This document shows positions 1 through 7,243 of a stretch of 21,668 nucleotides of DNA, one piece after another. A program made the translations under genes and the position numbers. The stretch spans positions 1-21,668 of the IMG/VR virus record IMGVR_UViG_3300004097_000068; one strand, given 5' to 3'. Origin of the DNA: a virus. Numbering within the stretch: position 1 is the stretch's first letter; each line of letters starts with the position of its first letter. The notes below the pieces were generated by a model. That model was not told the DNA's origin. It ran no database searches and saw only the letters and a list, made by a program, of their open reading frames with translations.

Positions 1-2914
1 AAACTTGCTCGCCTAAATAGCTCTGCATACTGGAACTGCGAGTAAAGCTGAATATGTCCGACCACTTTTTCTCTATCTTCGCCGCGCCGCCAAGCGCTGA
101 AGTATCAACAACGGCCGTCCACCCAGATACCACATACTTTGATAGGCTAACTGCGTCCGACCACTGGCGGCGAATCTTCACTGCCGTGTTTAAGGTTGAT
201 GTCTCTACCACATCCCACCAGTGCGTAATTTCCCATCGCCTCAAGTGGATGGCATCGTGCCACCAGCGACGAACCTTCGCCGCGCTATCCAGCGACGAAA
301 CCTGAACTACGTCCCACCAGTGCGTAACCTCAATTCGCGCCAAATCAAGAACGCTATCCCATTCCAGTTTTATCGGGCTGTCGGGTAGCTGAATAATGCT
401 ATCATAATTGTCAACGGCAACCGAATCACCGCCCGTAACAGCCACCTTACCCGCGCGAGTGCCGCCAGCATAAGGCGAGGCTGATGGAACATTCACCGCG
501 TCACCTGAACGCGAGCGAGCCAATACCAGCGAGTTTTTAATGGCCGTCATAGCTGTTTCAAACTCACCTAAAGCTTTTTTCTGCAAGAAGGTGTCGCCAC
601 CCGCCTGATTAAAGCTGGTCGAGAGGTTTGCGCGAGCTGAAATAGATTCCTTCTGGAAGCGCAGGGCCGTCAATCGATCTTCGTTACTGGAAAACCCATC
701 CACCAGCCGCTTCGCCGCCTTGTTCGCCGCCTCTAATCGCACATCGACAAACATTTCTTCAAGCTGATTGAATTGGCGGGTCGTTAAGTCAATTAGGGGG
801 GTGATTGCTCCGGTAGACAGGTCAAAGTTGGCAATCTCCTTAAACGACTCGGTGAACATATCGATAATCGCTTGGCCTACGGGGCGCGTTACGGCTTTAT
901 TATGTGAAAAAGCCTCACTTGCACCCGCAAAAGACGAAGTGATTATTTCGCCAAAATTACTTAACTGCTCTTTTGCTGCATTACCCTGCGCTAAGACAGA
1001 CTCAAATCCTTCGCCGGTAGTTAGTGGCGTATCTCTGAAAACATCTTTTATATTGGCGATCATTTCAAGCAACTCAGAAAAGGGCAAGTTACTAATAGTA
1101 GCAACGCCCTTCAATATCTCATCCCTACCGCCGCCAAAGACCGTTTCAGCGAAGGTATTAAAATCATCCAAGCCTAAATCCCTCGCCGATAAGTCTTGCT
1201 GTCCAGACGTGTTAAAAAACTCCTTCGCATCGCCGTTAAAGAGAAGTCCTGAGTAGATCGCACGTAGCTGGTCAGAGGCATCGGCCGTCTTAGTCAATTC
1301 TTTGGCGGTAAAGTCTCCCGTTGCCGAACTGAAGCGCTCTAAGGCCTCTGCGGCTGCTCTCGACGCTTCGGCCGATTCGCGCAACTCTCTCGACATTCTC
1401 TGAGATTGCGTTTCTGCAACTCCCATAGCAACTAAGAAGACATTGAAAGCTGCCGCCGCGCCCAAGATCGGACTCTCCTTAAATGAGGTGAAGATGCTTT
1501 CAATGCCACCGAAAACCGCATCCATCTTCGGGTCAAGCCCTGCGAGCGCAGTAGAGAAAAAGGCGGCATTGTTTCCTACTGCCTTTAGGACGGCAGAAAC
1601 CCTCTCCATCTTGCCAGTTACAATAGTTTCCCCGATTGCAAAAGGGTCTTGCTTTTGTGACCCCTCATACCTTTCTATGGCAGAGGCTTTTATTTTATCT
1701 TTCAGCGCGGCAATGTCATTGGAAAAGCCCTTCTTAACACTGTCATACGCCTGACTTAACCTTTCGAATCCGCTTAGAGGGTTGTCAATGAAAGCGCCAA
1801 TGGCGGCAAGCAGATCCGAGAAGGCGTTGATTATGTTGGTGAATATACCACCTTGCCCCAATGCAGAGATTAAATCGGTCATGCTCGTATCGATCGTGCC
1901 GAAGTCAATGGTATCGACGCTTCCGAGTGAAATGCTGTCGCTAAATTGGTAGGCAGCAGACAGCCCCGTCACAATGAGTGCTATGGCCGCTGTAAGGGGG
2001 TTCAGCTTCGCCGCCAACCCGATTAGCCCCTTTATGGCGCTACCGGTAGCAAAGACCGTGATGGTCGTTAGAATAGCCTTCAGGCCTCTTGCAACATCAT
2101 CGATATTTAAGGCTAAGCTTTTCATCATATCGGTAAATCTTTTCGAAACGCCAAGTGATGCGTCGAGTTTACCGGTATAGCGAACAACTGCATTCTCTAA
2201 TATTTGAAAGCTTTGTCCAATAGTCGAGCCAGTGCGCCCAAAAGCCTCTTCTAAGCCCTTTGCGCTTCTGAGTAGACCGGTTGCCAACTGCTGACTTGTA
2301 AGGTCTTTAGCCTTGTCTCTGAACTTGTCAAAGGGAATGCCTAACCCTTCGGCGATCGACTGCGCCAAGATCGGCAAGTTTTCCATAACCGAGCGAAGTT
2401 CGTCGCCAGCGAGCTTACCAGACTGAAAGGCTTGCGATAGCTGAATTAATCCAGCTTCGGCCTCTTTAGTCGTCGCACCGGACACAGCAATACCTCTATT
2501 GACGGCCGTTACAACCGTAATAAGCTCTTCAGAGCTAAGCCCTAATCGATCTTGAGCGCGTCGCATACGCGTATAAAGCGCAACGGTGCCCTCTAAAGAC
2601 TGCCTTGTGTCCTGTGATATTTTGAATAGGCGTTCCTGTGCTCGCCAAACCTCTGTAGTCGTCTTCTCGACTACCTTTAGCTGGTTGGTGAGCCTTAGCC
2701 ATGTATCAGTGTATCGGCTGAGCTGGCGTATCGACAACGCACCTGAGAGCACTTGAAAGGCGCTTGCCAATTGCCCAGACGATCGACTCAGGCTATTGAA
2801 ACCTTTTTGCGTCTGCCCTGCGGATCGCTGCGCGGAGCGCATGTTCGTATTGAACGATGCGACTCCGCGCCGCGATTGATCGCGAACTACAAAGGCTAAG
2901 GGAATTTCACTCAT
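1..2914 (-). CDS. Tail tape measure protein (3' end outside window)
   Basis: The frame is open from an ATG at 2914-2912 to the window edge: 971 codons with the C-terminus missing. The protein sets tail length, is packed inside the tail tube and is ejected with the DNA. Residues about 68-250 fit the conserved N-terminal tape-measure domain, including a TRMRRAQDRLG stretch and the region ending ENLPILAQSIAEGLG. Hydrophobic, membrane-compatible stretches lie near residues 285-325 and 485-505, as is common in these proteins. Near the window edge it carries 33-residue tryptophan-rich repeats (separate entry). The start ATG overlaps the TGA of the frameshifted chaperone frame (ATGA), which fits the G/GT-tape measure order of siphophages. 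The role is confident; total length and distal domains cannot be judged. Confidence 0.93.
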   Translation of the reverse strand, partial: MSEIPLAFVVRDQSRRGVASFNTNMRSAQRSAGQTQKGFNSLSRSSGQLASAFQVLSGALSIRQLSRYTDTWLRLTNQLKVVEKTTTEVWRAQERLFKISQDTRQSLEGTVALYTRMRRAQDRLGLSSEELITVVTAVNRGIAVSGATTKEAEAGLIQLSQAFQSGKLAGDELRSVMENLPILAQSIAEGLGIPFDKFRDKAKDLTSQQLATGLLRSAKGLEEAFGRTGSTIGQSFQILENAVVRYTGKLDASLGVSKRFTDMMKSLALNIDDVARGLKAILTTITVFATGSAIKGLIGLAAKLNPLTAAIALIVTGLSAAYQFSDSISLGSVDTIDFGTIDTSMTDLISALGQGGIFTNIINAFSDLLAAIGAFIDNPLSGFERLSQAYDSVKKGFSNDIAALKDKIKASAIERYEGSQKQDPFAIGETIVTGKMERVSAVLKAVGNNAAFFSTALAGLDPKMDAVFGGIESIFTSFKESPILGAAAAFNVFLVAMGVAETQSQRMSRELRESAEASRAAAEALERFSSATGDFTAKELTKTADASDQLRAIYSGLLFNGDAKEFFNTSGQQDLSARDLGLDDFNTFAETVFGGGRDEILKGVATISNLPFSELLEMIANIKDVFRDTPLTTGEGFESVLAQGNAAKEQLSNFGEIITSSFAGASEAFSHNKAVTRPVGQAIIDMFTESFKEIANFDLSTGAITPLIDLTTRQFNQLEEMFVDVRLEAANKAAKRLVDGFSSNEDRLTALRFQKESISARANLSTSFNQAGGDTFLQKKALGEFETAMTAIKNSLVLARSRSGDAVNVPSASPYAGGTRAGKVAVTGGDSVAVDNYDSIIQLPDSPIKLEWDSVLDLARIEVTHWWDVVQVSSLDSAAKVRRWWHDAIHLRRWEITHWWDVVETSTLNTAVKIRRQWSDAVSLSKYVVSGWTAVVDTSALGGAAKIEKKWSDIFSFTRSSSMQSYLGEQV
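29..325 (-). repeat. Three tandem 99-bp repeats inside the tape measure gene
   Basis: Three in-frame units of exactly 99 bp (33 residues) begin at residues 864, 897 and 930 (bases 325, 226 and 127). The first two begin THWWDVV and the third SGWTAVV. Each has a second tryptophan at unit position 22 (RRWWHDA, RRQWSDA, EKKWSDI). The first two units share 15 identical bases, offset by 99 (312-326 and 213-227). A degenerate half-unit precedes them (EWDSVLDL, residue 851 onward) and a fourth may start at base 28. Repeats with aromatic residues at fixed spacing are known in tape measure proteins. Confidence 0.85.
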
Positions 2915-3261
2915 GCGGGGTCAATTTCTTTTTTGTCAGTTTTAGCAGACTGCATGAGATAGACACTGTCGAGCGCTTTTATAATCCTCAAAAAGCGGTC
3001 AAAGTCTTCTATCTCAAAACGAAGGGCGTAATTGTGAATCTCAGTAAAGTTTAATGGCGCGGGAACTGCCGCCATGCCGCCTATAATCGTCCTACCGCCG
3101 CTTAAAATTGACCACGCAAACCAAAGGCTTGCTAAGTCGGTATAGAGATTTGGTTTCTTGCGCAGGGCCGGATGGTCTTTACCAAGCGACTCTGCTTTAT
3201 CTATCGCGCCTAAGTGGTCTTTCCAGAGGATTTCCCACTTGAGGCGCTCGACGAGTTTTTT
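2911..3261 (-). CDS. Tail assembly chaperone, -1 frame extension (lambda GT-like)
   Basis: This frame has no start of its own. It is entered by a -1 slip at 3261-3255 in the upstream chaperone gene and then runs 114 codons from CTC at 3255 to TGA at 2913-2911. The fusion would be about 245 residues. The extension contains LWFAWSILSGGRTIIGG, then a PLNFTEIHNYALRFEIEDFDRF stretch and LDSVYLM, which looks like the T domain of G/GT-type siphophage chaperones. In lambda the GT product binds the tape measure protein and recruits tube subunits during assembly. Its stop overlaps the tape measure ATG, which supports a translated frame. Neither a good start nor a ribosome binding site is visible for independent translation. 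Confidence 0.85.
   Translation of the reverse strand, partial: KKLVERLKWEILWKDHLGAIDKAESLGKDHPALRKKPNLYTDLASLWFAWSILSGGRTIIGGMAAVPAPLNFTEIHNYALRFEIEDFDRFLRIIKALDSVYLMQSAKTDKKEIDPA
3206..3261 (-). promoter_or_regulatory. Programmed -1 ribosomal frameshift signal
   Basis: The heptamer A-AAA-AAC (3261-3255) is correctly phased: zero-frame codons are GAA AAA AAC, codons 129-131 of the upstream gene. After a 7-nt spacer comes a stem: GCGCCT (3247-3242), one bulged C (3241), AAGTGG (3240-3235), a 17-nt loop, then CCACTT (3217-3212) and AGGCGC (3211-3206). That is 12 perfect pairs. The zero-frame stop TAG lies inside the 3' arm. The 17-nt loop leaves room for a pseudoknot, which I did not resolve. 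Confidence 0.92.
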
Positions 3262-3647
3262 TCAGCGTCCTCTACTTCTTTGCTTCGAAACAACTCCATC
3301 GACTGCGCAATCTCCGCAATCTCTTCGCGGAAGTCTTTGTATTCGGTCAACAATTCGATTGCCTGAGACACGCTGTAAGGCACAGCTTTTCCGTCGATCT
3401 CCAACCCCTCCCAATCGAGAAGCAAGCACTCAGCCATAGCTTGTATGGTGATTTCTTGCTGCTTCTCAACACTCAGATTCCCGCTTGCTATCTGTCGCCG
3501 ATACGGACGCATGAGGTTCTCAGCGATGCGCTGATGATGTGGGTTGTTTGCACGCGCTACTCGCACGCGAAACCCCTCGTCAATGTCCTCCCATACGCCA
3601 TCGTTCTCTAAATCTTTGCTCGTTTCGTATCTCTTCTTAAAATTCAT
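3210..3647 (-). CDS. Tail assembly chaperone, zero frame (lambda G-like)
   Basis: This 145-residue protein is the short product of a G/GT-type chaperone pair that helps wrap the tail tube around the tape measure. It has a charged N-terminal half, a middle segment typical of these proteins (MAECLLLDWEGLEIDGK then PYSVSQAIELL), and a low-complexity Ser/Gly/Lys tail after residue 128. That tail is the part read past the slippery site, so most ribosomes make this form and a minority make the fusion. It sits between the tail tube and tape measure genes, the standard place. The ATG start follows a hairpin-containing gap of about 100 bp. Family assignment rests on position, the frameshift and residue pattern. 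Confidence 0.87.
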   Translation of the reverse strand: MNFKKRYETSKDLENDGVWEDIDEGFRVRVARANNPHHQRIAENLMRPYRRQIASGNLSVEKQQEITIQAMAECLLLDWEGLEIDGKAVPYSVSQAIELLTEYKDFREEIAEIAQSMELFRSKEVEDAEKNSSSASSGKSSGKTT

Positions 3648-3670
3648 CGTTCAACTCTCAGGGTAAGTGA

Positions 3671-3700
3671 CGAGAAGGCGTACCCTGTAACGCCTTCTCG
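3671..3700 (-). other. Strong hairpin behind the tail tube gene
   Basis: A perfect 11-bp inverted repeat (3671-3681 with 3690-3700, loop 8 nt) lies about 47 bp downstream of the tail tube stop. No run of T follows on either strand, so it is not a clear intrinsic terminator. It may protect the 3' end of the tail tube message or act as a partial terminator. A smaller 6-bp palindrome (TGCGGT/ACCGCA) lies just upstream in the transcript. Confidence 0.7.
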
Positions 3701-3746
3701 CCGATGCGGTCAACCGCAAATTCAGGGATTTTTTAAAGTAGGGTTT

Positions 3747-4946
3747 TTAGACGTACCTGCTAATCTGGATCGTTTTTGTCTCTAAGCCGATAGCGGCTGG
3801 CTCAGCCGAAAAGTCAAGGCTTAACATAACATCGCTATCCACACCCGCAACTGATCCGGGTTCACTCGTCAAATGACACTTGGGCATGAAGATGTGATAT
3901 TGATGCCCCGCGCCGTCTGTAACGGCGTAGGCCAACGAAAAACTGGTGTATGACAGCAACATATCCTGAAGAGTCGCAAAGTTCGCATCCTCAAGATAAA
4001 ACTCCATGCTGCCGGACACTTCCAGTGGCCCTAATTGCATTCCAACCTTAGCCAGATTGCCTAAGCCCGACTGAGGGCGAGAGTTTGCTGAGATATTCAG
4101 CGAAGTCGAAACCATTTCATAGGTCGTAACTTCCGCGCCGTCAATCCAGAATCCCGTAAAAGCGTCAACTTCGCTCATCACATCATTGTCGGTAAAGGCA
4201 GTAACCGAACCGTTGCCGGATTTAATGGTGGGCCGAGTCATCGACTTGCCGGACATACCAACAGAGCCAGTGATAATCGACTGCGCTGAAATATTAAGCC
4301 CGAACGAGTTGATGCGATTGCCTGTGATTAGGCGAAATAGATTCGTCTGGTCTAAATATTCCATCTGCGCCGAGAAGCTGGTTAGTTCAGCACCGTTGCG
4401 AACATACGACCCGTCCATTGAGATCTCAAGCGAGCCAGCCGCCTCAGTGACAATAGCTGTGCCAGCTATGGCGAGGTTATTTGCATCCGTAATAGCGGAA
4501 ATTTGCTGCCAGCCGTTGTTCGCAGCAGTAGCAAACCCAGAGACATAAATCCACTGACCTACAACTAAATTAGAAGTTGTAAAGTCTTGAGTAATCGAGG
4601 TGTATTTATTACCCACACTGGCGGCGGCAATGTCACCACTGCTAGCCGTAAAGTTTACAGCCGTAGACCAATCACCTGAAGCGGTCGTATTACGCAGGGC
4701 GGCGCGCATGAGAATATCGAGATTGTCGCCCTGCAACTCAAAGTCAAAGGTCGCGGCTGGCTCAACCGAAGTTCGCTTTGTTCCGGCGAACTGAGCATCT
4801 GAGCGTAGCTGATTAGAGCGAACCGTTGAGGGTGATTCGCTCATAGAGGCACTGGTTATCGGCAACTCAATAAAGGGAGAGTTTGGGGTCGTGCCCCAAG
4901 TCGCTTCCTCTAAAAGTGACACTTGAACTCTATTTGCATCGGACAT
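3747..4946 (-). CDS. Major tail tube protein
   Basis: A 399-residue protein that polymerises into rings forming the inner tail tube. The N-terminus (VSLLEEATWGTTPNSP, then ITSASMSESPSTVRSNQLRSD and FDFELQGDNLDILMRAAL) matches the pattern I know from the phage tail tube family with the EATWGTTP opening (Phage_tube_2-like). It is longer than simple tube proteins. Extra sequence around residues 95-170, rich in Thr, Ala and Gly, may be a surface-exposed insertion. It lies between the tail terminator and the chaperone genes, the conserved siphovirus order. The ATG at 4946 has a GGGAG stretch about 13-17 bases upstream, a rather distant ribosome binding site. A strong hairpin follows the stop. Confidence 0.88.
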   Translation of the reverse strand: MSDANRVQVSLLEEATWGTTPNSPFIELPITSASMSESPSTVRSNQLRSDAQFAGTKRTSVEPAATFDFELQGDNLDILMRAALRNTTASGDWSTAVNFTASSGDIAAASVGNKYTSITQDFTTSNLVVGQWIYVSGFATAANNGWQQISAITDANNLAIAGTAIVTEAAGSLEISMDGSYVRNGAELTSFSAQMEYLDQTNLFRLITGNRINSFGLNISAQSIITGSVGMSGKSMTRPTIKSGNGSVTAFTDNDVMSEVDAFTGFWIDGAEVTTYEMVSTSLNISANSRPQSGLGNLAKVGMQLGPLEVSGSMEFYLEDANFATLQDMLLSYTSFSLAYAVTDGAGHQYHIFMPKCHLTSEPGSVAGVDSDVMLSLDFSAEPAAIGLETKTIQISRYV

Positions 4947-4963
4947 TTTATTTGTTACTCCCG

Positions 4964-5395
4964 TTACGCCAGTTCATCGTATTCAAAAGGCGTGTTTACG
5001 TTTACTTGATAGAATGCTGTATCTCGCCCAACTGCTTCAACGGTAGAGGCCTTCAGCCTCACGCCGCTCGTCGTAATACCTCTGAGCGCCGTCACTACAT
5101 CGTCAGCAATCGCTAACCCTTCATTCGCCCCATTGCCCAAAGGTGCGAATATCTGAACAAAAACTATGCCACTTACGCGCCATCGGCGCGAGCCTACAGC
5201 CCCTATTGTTTTCTGAACTGATCCCGCGTTTTGTGCGGTTATTCTTGCCCATGCTTCGTGCGTTGCTTCGTCGTAATCATCTTTTGGCGTAAACTCTACA
5301 TTCGGCCAAGCAATAGGAACATTCGGCCTACTAATATCCATGACAGTCTTAAACTGCGCCAGAATGGAATCAAATGCCGCCTGTGAATTAGGCAT
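4964..5395 (-). CDS. Tail terminator (tail completion) protein
   Basis: A 143-residue protein resembling lambda gpU / DUF4128-type tail terminators, which cap the tail tube when it reaches full length and form the joining interface to the head. Visible features are an N-terminal helix (AAFDSILAQFKTVMD), the PIAWPNVEFTP loop typical of the family, an edge-strand region (RRWRVSGIVFVQIFAPLGNGANEGLAIADDV) and a C-terminal FYQVNVNTPFEYDE strand. It overlaps the stop of the gp10-like gene by 8 bases, so translation is probably coupled. It lies directly upstream of the tube gene, which is the expected position. Confidence 0.82.
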   Translation of the reverse strand: MPNSQAAFDSILAQFKTVMDISRPNVPIAWPNVEFTPKDDYDEATHEAWARITAQNAGSVQKTIGAVGSRRWRVSGIVFVQIFAPLGNGANEGLAIADDVVTALRGITTSGVRLKASTVEAVGRDTAFYQVNVNTPFEYDELA

Positions 5396-5819
5396 GACGC
5401 AATATTACCTCTTCTACGGCCAAGCGGCCGATGCCCATAGGTGCTTGCTGCCGTGAGGTGCCTCTGTCTAAGTCTGTAATATAGTGAACATTATTGGTAA
5501 TGTAGATGTTTTCGCCCTCTTTCGATCGCTCGATATGCCGCGCGCCGCGCAGAATCGTCTTAGAGCCGCCTTTGTCGAACCGGTTTACATTGACTGCTCT
5601 TGAGGGGCGCGAGCGCGTTACATTCCAATTAGAGCGCGCACGGCCCGTTTTAACAGGCGTTCGCATAGTTACGCTCGTCAATAACTCAAGCGCAATCACC
5701 TTCTTGAATTTTAATATAGCCGCTGGCGCAATATCGCGGGTAGTTATATTGATCGCCCGATTGAATGAGTCCATATCGGCGGCAACTGCAAAATAGTTTT
5801 CACTTCGAAAGGTTGGCAT
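5388..5819 (-). CDS. Neck/tail completion protein, HK97 gp10-like
   Basis: A 143-residue protein with the hallmarks of the HK97 gp10-like family: an N-terminal helical region, the TPVKTGRARSNWNV motif (residues about 55-68), and a C-terminal NNVHYITDLDRGTSRQQAPMG segment followed by a helix. Proteins of this family sit at the head-tail joint or top of the tail in siphophages. The start overlaps the preceding stop as TAATG at 5821-5817, and the end overlaps the tail terminator gene, so the head-to-tail connector genes form one translationally coupled string. Confidence 0.82.
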   Translation of the reverse strand: MPTFRSENYFAVAADMDSFNRAINITTRDIAPAAILKFKKVIALELLTSVTMRTPVKTGRARSNWNVTRSRPSRAVNVNRFDKGGSKTILRGARHIERSKEGENIYITNNVHYITDLDRGTSRQQAPMGIGRLAVEEVILRHA

Positions 5820-6178
5820 TATTGTCTCGCGTGAATCCAGTAAGCAACCGTAACGTCTTTTGCGCGCAGAGGGCGAGTGCCCACGATCTCTAAGTCGTCT
5901 GTTCCATCAGTAATACGGTCGCCAGCAACGGGCAAGGTAGTCAACCCAGATGCGGCCACCAGATATTGCCGATCGTCTATGCGAATAATCGAACCATCGC
6001 GTTGATCGTCGGTGAAGTCAGCAAGAATACCGGTAAGAGTTTGCGTAGTGTCGGCGCTACTCGCCTTTTTCCACGGTGTTGACGCATTAGCAGTAACAAC
6101 TTGCCTTGTGAGAGTGTAGGTGGTGCCATTGCGCTCAAGAGTGCCGAGTGCGCGAGTGGCAATAGCAGTCGCGTTCAT
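5819..6178 (-). CDS. Head closure / head-tail connector protein
   Basis: A 119-residue, beta-rich protein with no clear catalytic residues. Size, position between the adaptor and the gp10-like gene, and the sequence pattern (an N-terminal RNGTTYTLTR strand, GILADFTDDQRDGSIIRIDDRQYLVAAS in the middle, then PVAGDRITDG) fit the head-closure (stopper) proteins that plug the portal-adaptor channel after DNA packaging, as in SPP1 gp16. The ATG overlaps the adaptor stop (ATGA at 6178-6175). The assignment leans on gene order as much as on residues. Confidence 0.68.
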   Translation of the reverse strand: MNATAIATRALGTLERNGTTYTLTRQVVTANASTPWKKASSADTTQTLTGILADFTDDQRDGSIIRIDDRQYLVAASGLTTLPVAGDRITDGTDDLEIVGTRPLRAKDVTVAYWIHARQ

Positions 6179-6681
6179 GCTCGTTCCAAGTCGCCCGTGA
6201 TGCCATACCGAGCCTTGCCTAAGCCCATAATAATGCGGCGCAAGATCGGAATAGCGGAATCGGGCTGAGCGCCGGATTCGAAGACGGTTTCAATCGGGCC
6301 AACGCGCTCGCTACGAATGCTGTTTCCTCGCGAGTAATTGCTGTTTAGTGCTTCGGTTCTGTGAAGTAAGGCTAATTCGCAGACGGCAACCTCAATGCGA
6401 GTAGGAACGATACTGCCGCTAATCTTTCGCCCCTCTTCATCCCATACGCCCGTGCGCGGCCAGCCCAAGTTTTGCGTCGAGGTCGCGACTACGCCAACCC
6501 ACGAATAAAGACCATCTAAAGAGGTCGTGGCGTAACGTAAGGCAGACTCTTTTAACGCAGTCGTCAACCCAGACCATGCAGTCGGATCGTCGTGTGCGGT
6601 AAAATACGCATCGGCATCGGCCACACTGATATAACTTACAGCCGCCGCTAATCCTGTGCCGTCTTCAACCGTAATCGTCAT
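6175..6681 (-). CDS. Head-tail adaptor protein (DnaT_2-like fold)
   Basis: A 168-residue protein with the residue pattern of the phage family often annotated as 'putative DnaT-like ssDNA-binding protein': SYISVADADAYFTAHDDPTAW, then KESALRYATTSLDGLYSW, QNLGWPRTGVWDEEG, and PTRIEVAVCELALLH. In phages these are helical adaptor proteins that dock under the portal ring; the DnaT label is misleading. It directly follows the two small genes behind the coat gene and precedes head closure, as expected for an adaptor. It starts at an ATG at 6681. Confidence 0.8.
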   Translation of the reverse strand: MTITVEDGTGLAAAVSYISVADADAYFTAHDDPTAWSGLTTALKESALRYATTSLDGLYSWVGVVATSTQNLGWPRTGVWDEEGRKISGSIVPTRIEVAVCELALLHRTEALNSNYSRGNSIRSERVGPIETVFESGAQPDSAIPILRRIIMGLGKARYGITGDLERA

Positions 6682-6696
6682 GAGCCTATTATCGCC

Positions 6697-7005
6697 TTAT
6701 TTATAGTAGAAGCTGAGTTTTACGTCCGTATCACCGGTTCGCAGTTCGTCGGGTATTTCCACGAAAGCGCCAAGCTCGCCCTTTTCTTTGACGTAGTGAA
6801 GTTTCGTCGGACACATCACCATCAACTCTTCAGAGCTTAATATCAATCCATTTTCGATGCCTGAAAACTTCATTAGGATTGACTTATAATCCGTCAGATT
6901 TTCGAGGCACTGTGAAAAGTCGGCGTAAAATCGATCTTTGCTTAGATCGATCGTCGCATCGGCCGAGAATTTAAACGAAGGTGTTTTCAACCGCGTCTTT
7001 GCCAA
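6697..7005 (-). CDS. Conserved-looking small protein of the capsid module, TTG start
   Basis: I place the start at TTG 7005-7003, giving 102 residues beginning (M)AKTRLKTPSFKFSADATID. A good ribosome binding site (AGGAG) lies 7 bases upstream of this TTG. The upstream in-frame ATG at 7098 would add 31 very basic residues that lie wholly inside the preceding gene in another frame and look non-coding. The body is mixed alpha/beta with no motif I recognise. Position between the coat and adaptor genes suggests a decoration, minor capsid or assembly role, but this is inference only. It overlaps the preceding gene by 35 bases. Confidence 0.72.
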   Translation of the reverse strand: MAKTRLKTPSFKFSADATIDLSKDRFYADFSQCLENLTDYKSILMKFSGIENGLILSSEELMVMCPTKLHYVKEKGELGAFVEIPDELRTGDTDVKLSFYYK

Positions 7006-7153
7006 CTTCAGTCTCCTTTTTCTCTTCGATAACCTTCTCAGTGCGAGCCTTGCGATAACCGCGATTGCGATACTCGTTTTCTGCGTCGCTATTCGCATTC
7101 ACAACAACGCTATCCTTGCCTTTGGAGAGCTTGACGGTTTCAATTGCGGCCAT
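6971..7153 (-). CDS. Small charged protein downstream of coat gene
   Basis: A 60-residue protein starting at ATG 7153 (MAAIETVKLSKGKDSVVVNAN). The frame is open further upstream to 7201, but that extension would begin inside the hairpin behind the coat gene and adds a segment unlike the rest. The N-terminal half has a beta pattern (VKLSKGKDSVVVNA). A YRNRGYRKA segment follows, and the C-terminal half is Glu/Lys-rich and probably disordered or helical. Short proteins of this pattern often sit between coat and adaptor genes in siphophages, possibly in a role like lambda FI, but I cannot assign a function. Confidence 0.65.
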   Translation of the reverse strand: MAAIETVKLSKGKDSVVVNANSDAENEYRNRGYRKARTEKVIEEKKETEVGKDAVENTFV

Positions 7154-7193
7154 TGGAATATACTCACAGGATAAAAGTTTAAAGGTCGATAAG

Positions 7194-7225
7194 GCAAGCA
7201 AGCGGCGAGATTGCCGCTTGCTTGC
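7194..7225 (-). other. Strong hairpin behind the coat gene
   Basis: A perfect 13-bp inverted repeat (7194-7206 with 7213-7225, loop 6 nt) begins 19 bp beyond the coat stop. No U-tract follows in the transcript (CTTATC comes next), so this is not a standard intrinsic terminator. A likely role is shielding the very abundant coat message from 3' decay, or partial termination that lowers expression of downstream genes. Confidence 0.75.
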
Positions 7226-7243
7226 AAATTTACCGCTTACTGC

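Noticed and set aside
29-325. Regular 99-bp repeats considered as a CRISPR array
   Set aside because: The repeats are in frame, diverged, have no distinct repeat and spacer parts, and continue the tape measure protein sequence.
4186-4548. Plus-strand open frame opposite the tail tube gene (and similar plus-strand frames elsewhere)
   Set aside because: These lie wholly opposite well-supported minus-strand genes, show no family motifs and are shadows of coding sequence.
6175-6681. DnaT-like replication protein
   Set aside because: The DnaT label belongs to a misnamed domain; gene order and size indicate a head-tail adaptor.
6697-7098. 133-residue version of the 102-residue capsid-module protein
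   Set aside because: The added N-terminus is Arg/Lys-rich shadow sequence of the overlapping gene, and the strong ribosome binding site serves the internal TTG.
7194-7225. Rho-independent terminator behind the coat gene
   Set aside because: The stem is strong but no U-tract follows in either direction, and downstream head genes must be transcribed.
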